Shown here piece by piece: positions 58,793 to 64,000 of a DNA stretch of 64,000 nt. The DNA is taken from contig NZ_JONS01000013.1 in NCBI RefSeq assembly GCF_000711965.1, forward strand, positions 34,545 through 98,544. The letters are read 5' to 3'. The notes under the pieces were generated by a model. The model made no database searches, was not told the origin of the DNA, and worked only from the letters and a program-made list of their open reading frames with translations. Position 1 is the stretch's first letter, and each line of letters begins with the position of its first letter. A program made the translations under genes and the position numbers. Source of the DNA: Actinomyces israelii DSM 43320 (lineage in GTDB: Bacteria > Actinomycetota > Actinomycetes > Actinomycetales > Actinomycetaceae).

Positions 58793-58833
58793 GCCGCCCG
58801 CTTCACCGAGGTCGGTGGTATTCCGGCTCGGCA
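58793..58833 (+). repeat. 22-bp-period repeat, locus A9 (degenerate, ~1.5 units)
   Basis: GCCGCCCGCTTCACC leader, one GAGGTCGGT core at 58808-58816, then TATTCCGGCTCGGCAG. The second unit breaks off 22 bp later. Confidence 0.7.
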
Positions 58834-58879
58834 GAGGAGAGCCGCCGGCCCGGCACGTGCACCCGTCAGAATCAGCCAT

Positions 58880-60043
58880 CTAGCACGTGGGGTATGACGC
58901 CGAGTTGTAGATCTCAAAACCGCCATCCTCTTTGCCGTGAAGCGCGATCCAACGGTGAACGTAATCAGATGCCCCTAATTCACCCCTAGCCCCGCCGAGC
59001 GCACATATCATATCGCCGGCCTGGTAATCATTACTTTCGACGAATACGTAGGCGTGCCCCTGGGATCTGAGCTCGCTTTTACGGCCGTCGCTGAAGTACA
59101 CAGTTCCTACGCCCTTACCATCAGGGGAGTTCGAGGAGGACAGAAGCACACACTCCTGGACCGAGCGTCCCGCTTCGAAATAAGCTTGGCGCAGAGCCTC
59201 TTTTTCCTGGAGGGCACTCGTAAGACCCGGTGACATCCATTGCGAGGCAGCACTGTCATCATGATTGGCGATAGCATCATAGGCTGCCTGGACGTCCTCG
59301 ACCCTGGGCATGCGGACCTTCTTGTCCCCGCCTACCGTGTAGACGGCATCGGAGATCGTGTACCCGCGCGCCCCGCCCGCCCACGTGTAGAGGACCTTCG
59401 CGCTCCCGGAGTGGCGGGCGGCGTGGTAGCTCTCGTCGCCGTAGACGCCGATCTGGCTGATGGACAGCACGAGGTCGCCGGTCGCGGCATTCGCGGACAG
59501 CGCATCAATAGTGAGGTCATCGATATGGCCCTCAAGATCGCCCCGAAGCGCCCGCGGGTCAATGGCCGCCACCAGGGAGAGGCTCGAGTCGTAGACGACG
59601 ATCGCGTCATCGGCGTAGGCGCCGCCGTAGGCGCAGCTAACGGTCGCAACGGCAACCGGCCGCCCATCGATGACGCTCGACGTCACCTCCTTGATCGTTG
59701 TTGCGGCCAGCGGCAGGTAGCTCCGATCGCCCGGTGGGGACTCAGCCTTGCCGCTGGTGAAGGTGACGGTCCCGATGGCGCCCTGGGTGGCGTCGCCGGG
59801 GTTCGTCCTGAGCGCGCAGATCTCGGGCACCTCAAGGGTCGCGTCGGACAGGTCCGCCTGGGTGGGGGCCGGCATGAACATGGCCATGGGCGAGCCCGCC
59901 CGCGAGGAGCCTCCGTCAGCAGACGCCGCATAGCCGTAGGCGCTCACGCCCGGGCAGCCCGGCAGCAGGAAGACAGTGGCCGCAGCAGTCAGCAGAGCAG
60001 ACAGCCGCAACCGGAAAGGAGCAGTGGGGAGTCTCACAGGCAC
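58880..60043 (-). CDS. Putative secreted lipoprotein, member 1 of a tandem pair
   Basis: 387 residues from GTG 60043. Signal peptide with lipobox-like FLLPGC at about residues 25-30. A Ser/Gly/Ala stretch follows, then a block nearly identical to the neighbour (AMFMPAPTQADLSDATLEVPEICAL). Shared segments VTSSVIDGRPVAVATVSC, DDAIVVYDSSLSLVA, SANAATGDLVLSISQIGVYGDE and VYTVGGDKKVR show a common ~350-residue domain. The 3' third diverges and is AT-richer. The family is not recognised; a surface or ligand-binding role is only a guess from secretion. Confidence 0.82.
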   Translation of the reverse strand: MPVRLPTAPFRLRLSALLTAAATVFLLPGCPGVSAYGYAASADGGSSRAGSPMAMFMPAPTQADLSDATLEVPEICALRTNPGDATQGAIGTVTFTSGKAESPPGDRSYLPLAATTIKEVTSSVIDGRPVAVATVSCAYGGAYADDAIVVYDSSLSLVAAIDPRALRGDLEGHIDDLTIDALSANAATGDLVLSISQIGVYGDESYHAARHSGSAKVLYTWAGGARGYTISDAVYTVGGDKKVRMPRVEDVQAAYDAIANHDDSAASQWMSPGLTSALQEKEALRQAYFEAGRSVQECVLLSSSNSPDGKGVGTVYFSDGRKSELRSQGHAYVFVESNDYQAGDMICALGGARGELGASDYVHRWIALHGKEDGGFEIYNSASYPTC

Positions 60044-60141
60044 AGTCTACGCCCCACGAGCCCGCCCCCGGCAGAAGTCGCCCCCCTCAGACGCCCGGAC
60101 CCACGGCCCATCAGGCCCGCCGGGCCCGGATGCACCGGTGG

Positions 60142-61371
60142 TCAGTCGCCTGCTGGCCCTGGGGTGTAGGCCTCGACGCTGCCGTCCTCCTGGCCGCGGA
60201 GCATGAGCCAGTGGGAGAACTCGTCGGACCGACTGCCCGCTCCGCCCAGTCCGCAGATTATGTCGCCGGCTTCGTACTGGTAAGAATTACCTTTGACGAT
60301 TGTGGAGGGCGCACTGGGCTCGACGACGGCGCTGCCACCGCCGTCAAAGAACGCCTCGGGCTTGCGGCCGATCACGCTAATGGGCGGCAGAAGCCTGCAC
60401 TCCCCGACAGTGGAGCCCTTCGGGAAATATGATTCTCGGACGGTGAGGCCGCTGTACGGCGCGTTATTATCGAGGGCGCTGATGAGCGCCGGTGCGGCCC
60501 ACTGCGCGGCGGTGCCATCATCGTGAGCAATGACGGCATCGACGAAGGCCTGGACGTCCTCCGTCCTGGATATGCGGACCTTCTTGTCCCCGCCTACCGT
60601 GTAGACGGCGTCGGAGATCGTGTACCCGCGCGCCCTGCCCGCCCACGTGTAGAGGACCTTCGCGCTCCCGGAGTGGGGAGAAGCGTGGGAGCCCTCGTCG
60701 CCGTAGACGCCGATCCGGCTCATGGACAGCACGAGGTCGCCGGTGGCCGCATTCGCGGACACTGCGTCAATGGTGACGTCATCGACTCGTCCCTCAATGT
60801 CCGCGTGGAACACCCTGGGCTCAATGGTGGCGACCAGGGAGAGGCTCGAGTCGTAGGCGACGATCGCGTCGTCGACATAAGCACCGCCGTAGTTGCAGGA
60901 GATGGTCGCAATGGCGACCGGACGCCCGTCGAGAACGCTCGACGTCACATTCTTGATCGTCGTCCTGGCCGACTGCCTGTGCTCCGGAAGACTCGGTGGA
61001 GGAGCGGCCTCGCCTCCGCTGAAGGTGACGGTCCCGGTCGCACCCTGGGTGGCCTCACTCGGGAGCTTCTCGAGCGCGCAGATCTCGGGCACCTCAAGGG
61101 TCGCGTCGGACAGGTCCGCCTGGGTGGGGGCCGGCATGAACATGGCCGTGGGCGAGCCCGCCCGCGAGGAGCCGCCGGCCGCCGCGCTCGGGGAGGCACT
61201 GCCCGGGGCGGCCGGGGACGCACTGCCCGCCGCGCTCGGGGAGAGGGCCCGGCCTGGGGCCGCCGCATGGCCGTGGGTGCCCGCGCCCAGCACCAGGAGC
61301 ACGGCGGCGAGAACGGCCGGCAGCGCGGGGAACCGCCGTCGGCAGGCAGCAGTGGGAGACCTCACAGGCAC
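60142..61371 (-). CDS. Putative secreted protein, member 2 of a tandem pair
   Basis: 409 residues from GTG 61371. The N-terminus MPVRSPTAACRRRFPALPAV parallels its paralogue, but the signal peptide ends GAGTHGHAAA without a lipobox Cys. An Ala/Ser/Pro linker (about 40-68) follows. It shares most of residues 75-300 with the downstream gene, including DDVTIDAVSANAATGDLVLSM and the run up to YTVGGDKKVR. The C-terminal third differs but keeps Cys residues in GDIICGLGG. A gene duplication with one copy lipid-anchored and the other free is suggested. Function unknown. Confidence 0.82.
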   Translation of the reverse strand: MPVRSPTAACRRRFPALPAVLAAVLLVLGAGTHGHAAAPGRALSPSAAGSASPAAPGSASPSAAAGGSSRAGSPTAMFMPAPTQADLSDATLEVPEICALEKLPSEATQGATGTVTFSGGEAAPPPSLPEHRQSARTTIKNVTSSVLDGRPVAIATISCNYGGAYVDDAIVAYDSSLSLVATIEPRVFHADIEGRVDDVTIDAVSANAATGDLVLSMSRIGVYGDEGSHASPHSGSAKVLYTWAGRARGYTISDAVYTVGGDKKVRISRTEDVQAFVDAVIAHDDGTAAQWAAPALISALDNNAPYSGLTVRESYFPKGSTVGECRLLPPISVIGRKPEAFFDGGGSAVVEPSAPSTIVKGNSYQYEAGDIICGLGGAGSRSDEFSHWLMLRGQEDGSVEAYTPGPAGD

Positions 61372-61381
61372 AGCCTATGCC

Positions 61382-62281
61382 TCAGCCCGCCCGGCGCTCG
61401 GCCGCCTCCACCACGTTGGCCAGCAGCAGGGCGCGCGTCATGGGCCCCACTCCCCCGGGGTTCGGGGAGAGCCAGGCCGCGACCTCATCGACGCCGTCGG
61501 CGACGTCCCCGGCGATGCGGCCCTTGCCGGTGACCGGGTCCACCACCCGCGCGACCCCGACGTCCAGGACGACGGCGCCGGGCGCCACCATCTCGGGGCG
61601 CACGATCCCGGCCGATCCGGCCGCGGAGATGACAATGCCGGCGCGCCGCACGTGCGCGGCCAGGTCGCGGGTGCCGGTGTGGCAGACCTCGACGGTGGCG
61701 TTGACGTCCTTGCGCCCCAGCAGCAGGCCGATGGACCTGCCCACGGTGACGCCACGCCCGATGACGCACACGTCGGCCCCCGCCAGGTCAATGCCGTGGC
61801 GGGTCATGAGCTCGATGCAGGCCCGGGGCGTGCACGGCAGCGGCGAGGCGATGGGCCCGGAGCTGCGCAGGACGAGGCGGCCCAGGTTGGTGGGGTGCAG
61901 GCCGTCGGCGTCCTTGTCGGGGTCGACGCGCTCCAGGACGGCGTTGGCGTCGATGCCGCCGGGCAGGGGCAGCTGGACGATGTAGCCGGTGCAGGCGTCA
62001 TCGGCGTTGAGGCGGTCGACGGCGGCCTCCACCTCGGCCTGTGCGGCGGTGGCGGGCAGGTCGATGCGGATGGAGTCGATGCCGACCTGTGCGCAGTCGG
62101 CGTGCTTGCCGGCGACGTACCTGAGCGACCCGGGGTCCTCACCCACGAGCACCGTGCCGAGCCCTGGGGTGAGGCCGCGCTCGCGCAGGGCGGCCACGCG
62201 CCGCGCCAGCTCGGCCTTGATGGCGGCGGCGGTGGCCTTGCCGTCCAGGACCCGGGCCGGACCGTCCCAGGGCGCTCTCAC
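61382..62281 (-). CDS. folD: Bifunctional methylenetetrahydrofolate dehydrogenase/cyclohydrolase
   Basis: 299 residues. Interconverts 5,10-methylene- and 10-formyl-THF. Catalytic Tyr/Lys in [40 protein letters not shown], and the Rossmann part [19 protein letters not shown]-terminal [23 protein letters not shown] is canonical. Start GTG 62281 overlaps the glyA stop (GTGA), so folD is the second gene behind the riboswitch. Confidence 0.97.
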   Translation of the reverse strand: MRAPWDGPARVLDGKATAAAIKAELARRVAALRERGLTPGLGTVLVGEDPGSLRYVAGKHADCAQVGIDSIRIDLPATAAQAEVEAAVDRLNADDACTGYIVQLPLPGGIDANAVLERVDPDKDADGLHPTNLGRLVLRSSGPIASPLPCTPRACIELMTRHGIDLAGADVCVIGRGVTVGRSIGLLLGRKDVNATVEVCHTGTRDLAAHVRRAGIVISAAGSAGIVRPEMVAPGAVVLDVGVARVVDPVTGKGRIAGDVADGVDEVAAWLSPNPGGVGPMTRALLLANVVEAAERRAG

Positions 62282-63594
62282 TGGACCAGGCCCGGGTAGA
62301 GGGGGAAGGCGCCGGTGAGCGCGCGCACGCGGCCGCGCAGGCCGGCCAGGAGCTCGGCGTCGGCCCTGCCCGCGGCCCCGGCGACCAGGGCGGTGGCGAT
62401 AATGTCGGCGACCTCGGTGAACTCCTCGGCGCCGAAGCCGCGGGTGGCCAGCGCCGGCGTGCCGATGCGCAGGCCGGAGGTGACGCGCGGCGGGCGCGGG
62501 TCGAAGGGGACGGCGTTGCGGTTGACGGTGATGCCGGCGTCGTGGAGGAGGTCCTCGGCCTGCTGGCCGTCCAGGGAGGACTCGCGCAGGTCGACCAGGA
62601 CCAGGTGGACGTCGGTTCCGCCGGTCACCAGCCGGATGCCGGCGGCGCGCGCGTCGTCGGCCCGCAGCCGCTCGGCGAGGATGGCGGCGCCCTCGACGGT
62701 GCGGACCTGGCGGTCCTTGAACTCCTGGGTGCCGGCGATCTTCATGGCCACGGCCTTGGCGGCGACCACGTGCATGAGGGGCCCGCCCTGCTGGCCGGGG
62801 AAGACGGCGGAGCTGAGCCTCCGCCCCCACTGCTCGGCGCGGTTGGACAGGAGCATGCCGGACCGGGGGCCGCCGAGGGTCTTGTGGACGGTGGTGGACA
62901 CGACGTCGGAGGCGGGCAGGGGGCTGGGGTGCAGCCCGGCGGCGACGAGCCCGGCGAAGTGGGCCATGTCGGTCCACAGGGCGGCGCCGACCTCGTCGGC
63001 GATGGCGCGGAAGGCCTCGAAGTCGAGGTGGCGGGGGTAGGCGGACCAGCCGGCGATAATGACCCGGGGCCGCTCGCGCAGGGCGGCCTCGCGCACCCGG
63101 TCCATCTCGATGCGCATGGTGGTCTCGTCCACGCCGTAGGCGGTGGCGCGGTAGTTCTTGCCGGAGAAGTTGATCCTCATGCCGTGGGTGAGGTGGCCGC
63201 CGTGGGCGAGCGACAGGCCCAGGATGGTGTCCCCGGGGTCGGCCAGGGCGTGGAGGACGGCGGCGTTGGCCTGCGCGCCGGAGTGCGGCTGGACGTTGGC
63301 CCACTCGGCGCCGAAGACGGCCCTGGCGCGCTCGATGGCGAGGTTCTCGGCGATGTCCACGACCTCGCAGCCGCCGTAGTAGCGGCGGCCCGGGTAGCCC
63401 TCGGCGTACTTGTTGGTCAGGACCGAGCCCTGGGCCTGGAGGACGGCGCGGGGCACGAAGTTCTCCGAGGCGATCATCTCCAGGGTGTCGCGCTGACGGG
63501 CGAGCTCGCCGGCGAGGACCTCGGCGATGTCGGGATCGAGCTCGGCCAGGGGCAGGTCGTTCAGGGCTGCTGCGGGCTTGTGGGGCTCTGTCAT
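62278..63594 (-). CDS. glyA: Serine hydroxymethyltransferase
   Basis: 438 residues. PLP enzyme moving the serine hydroxymethyl group to [14 protein letters not shown]-type opening ([22 protein letters not shown]), [20 protein letters not shown], the Schiff-base lysine in [20 protein letters not shown], and the C-terminal [16 protein letters not shown]. Start ATG 63594 with GAGGAGA at 63604-63598. A ZTP-type riboswitch lies immediately upstream. Paired with folD to supply one-carbon units. Confidence 0.98.
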   Translation of the reverse strand: MTEPHKPAAALNDLPLAELDPDIAEVLAGELARQRDTLEMIASENFVPRAVLQAQGSVLTNKYAEGYPGRRYYGGCEVVDIAENLAIERARAVFGAEWANVQPHSGAQANAAVLHALADPGDTILGLSLAHGGHLTHGMRINFSGKNYRATAYGVDETTMRIEMDRVREAALRERPRVIIAGWSAYPRHLDFEAFRAIADEVGAALWTDMAHFAGLVAAGLHPSPLPASDVVSTTVHKTLGGPRSGMLLSNRAEQWGRRLSSAVFPGQQGGPLMHVVAAKAVAMKIAGTQEFKDRQVRTVEGAAILAERLRADDARAAGIRLVTGGTDVHLVLVDLRESSLDGQQAEDLLHDAGITVNRNAVPFDPRPPRVTSGLRIGTPALATRGFGAEEFTEVADIIATALVAGAAGRADAELLAGLRGRVRALTGAFPLYPGLVQ

Positions 63595-63605
63595 GGTTCT
63601 CCTCG

Positions 63606-63674
63606 ATCTGCGCGGGCAGAGGCCGGCCGACGCTCCCCGGTGATGGCCACCTTGTCGCCAGTCGCGCACGGCGC
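63606..63674 (-). ncRNA. ZTP (pfl) riboswitch upstream of glyA-folD
   Basis: On the minus strand: GCGACTGGCGACA, then the stem GGTGG/CACC, then the invariant GGGGAGCG, and a C-rich 3' segment CTCTGCCCGCGCAG before the ribosome site. This is the layout of the pfl/ZTP aptamer, which binds ZTP/ZMP (alarmones of 10-formyl-THF shortage) and turns on folate one-carbon genes such as glyA and folD. TAGACT at 63684-63679 is a likely -10, putting the transcript start right at the aptamer. The gap to GAGGAG is only a few bases, so translation control is likely. Confidence 0.82.
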
Positions 63675-63731
63675 GGTCAGTCTAGCGCCCCGCCGGTCCC
63701 GGCACGGGAACGCGCTCGGGGCGCGGGCGGG

Positions 63732-64000
63732 TCAGCCCCGGCCGAACCAGTCCTCCAGGCCGTCGGGCGCGCCAGCCCAGGCGAGGGCCTCGGCGAGCTC
63801 GTCGGGGCGCAGGAGGATCGCGGCGAAGGCGGCGCGCACGCGCTCGCACTCCTGGTCGTCGGCGACGCCGGTGACCACGAGGTGGCACCGGGGCCCGCCC
63901 GACTCGTCCGACTCGTCCGGCCAGAGCCCGGCGTCCCCCACGCTGACCACTCCCCCGACGACCTCCCAGGTGCACACGCGCCCGGGGCGGCTCGGCAGCC
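63732..64000 (-). CDS. C-terminal part of a CobW-family GTP-binding metallochaperone (partial)
   Basis: About 89 codons, open to the window edge. RPGRVCTWEVVGGVVSVGDAGLWPD and then HLVVTGVADDQECERVRAAFAAILLRPDEL match the pattern of the CobW C-terminal domain (beta-sheet with ...SRP..., ...LW..., then a LVVxG strand and a final helix). The GTPase part would be outside the window. A GTG at 63977 could start a short protein instead, but the frame continues upstream without a stop. COG0523 proteins serve as zinc or other metal chaperones. Confidence 0.6.
   Translation of the reverse strand, partial: LPSRPGRVCTWEVVGGVVSVGDAGLWPDESDESGGPRCHLVVTGVADDQECERVRAAFAAILLRPDELAEALAWAGAPDGLEDWFGRG

Larger units (their letters stand above)
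58111..58879. other. 769-bp gene-free gap filled with five repeat elements
   Basis: In order: family A copy A8, family B copy B3, a 124-bp element with terminal inverted repeats, family B copy B4 and a partial family A copy A9. Open frames here lack ribosome sites and recognisable products. Confidence 0.75.

Noticed and set aside
58236-58989. Open frames in the 58.1-58.9 kb gap
   Set aside because: They are composed of the repeats themselves; no homology signal or plausible start.
1-64000. tRNA or rRNA genes
   Set aside because: No T-loop-like GGTTCGAATCC pattern with acceptor pairing or rRNA-like segment was noticed in any gap; a tRNAscan-type search would settle this.

Overview
The window is a chromosomal segment from a very high-GC actinobacterium. 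Gene content and protein style fit the Actinomycetaceae, most likely Actinomyces in the broad sense. The evidence for this is a dnaK-grpE-dnaJ operon with HspR-type HAIR boxes, the coproporphyrin branch of haem synthesis (ChdC/HemQ, CpfC, CgoX), frequent GTG starts, many 4-bp ATGA/GTGA overlaps, and a ZTP-type riboswitch in front of glyA-folD. No rRNA, tRNA, phage module, transposase gene or cas gene was seen. Almost everything is ordinary housekeeping or transport. The unusual material lies between the genes, and in three places the intergenic repeats have run into coding sequence.

Layout. 1-3.5 kb: dnaK-grpE-dnaJ (minus strand, dnaJ cut by the window edge) behind three tandem HAIR operators. 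3.9-6.1 kb: a secreted phosphodiester-glycosidase-family protein and a GT2-GtrA glycosyltransferase. 6.4-20.7 kb: a nearly complete haem cluster. hemA-cpfC-chdC run leftward; hemE and then cgoX-hemC-hemD-hemB-hemL run rightward. An oppositely oriented secreted SGNH/vWA/PKD protein gene sits between hemE and cgoX. 20.8-23.1 kb: PspC protein, a GH13 enzyme and a divergent TetR regulator. 23.1-23.9 kb: a gene-free, repeat-rich gap. 23.9-33.3 kb: MarC, PHP phosphoesterase, Gfo/Idh/MocA oxidoreductase, Xaa-Pro aminopeptidase, ArsR plus CDF metal exporter, TIM-barrel protein, YflT-like protein, MgtE-N/CBS protein and DUF1003. 33.3-43.6 kb: acyltransferase-SGNH, Mrp, TatB, O-methyltransferase, DUF3117, LOG protein, GNAT, dapE, phosphohexomutase. 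43.6-47.5 kb: a zinc/manganese ABC importer. 47.5-51.2 kb: manC-cdd/deoA'-papain-like protein-deoC, all joined by 4-bp overlaps. 51.5-58.1 kb: 2H phosphoesterase, galK, a MacAB-like efflux operon, exonuclease III. 58.1-58.9 kb: a second repeat-packed gap. 58.9-64 kb: two tandem paralogous secreted proteins, then folD, glyA and the C-terminus of a CobW-type protein.

The main discovery candidate is a dispersed element made of two or three copies of a 22-bp unit containing GAGATCGGT, preceded by a C/T-rich leader. Nine loci occur in 64 kb, and eight point the same way regardless of gene direction. One copy lies where hemE and the convergent SGNH gene have both lost a nearby stop, so they overlap by 469 bp. 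One is translated inside the N-terminus of CgoX. One sits exactly where a thymidine phosphorylase sequence, fused to cytidine deaminase, is cut off. A second family (motif GAACGTACCTTCC, sometimes in inverted pairs), a 124-bp element with 22-bp terminal inverted repeats and a 71-bp near-palindrome share the same gaps. Coordinates for coding genes are well supported. Starts are inferred from ribosome sites, gene overlaps and known family N-termini.
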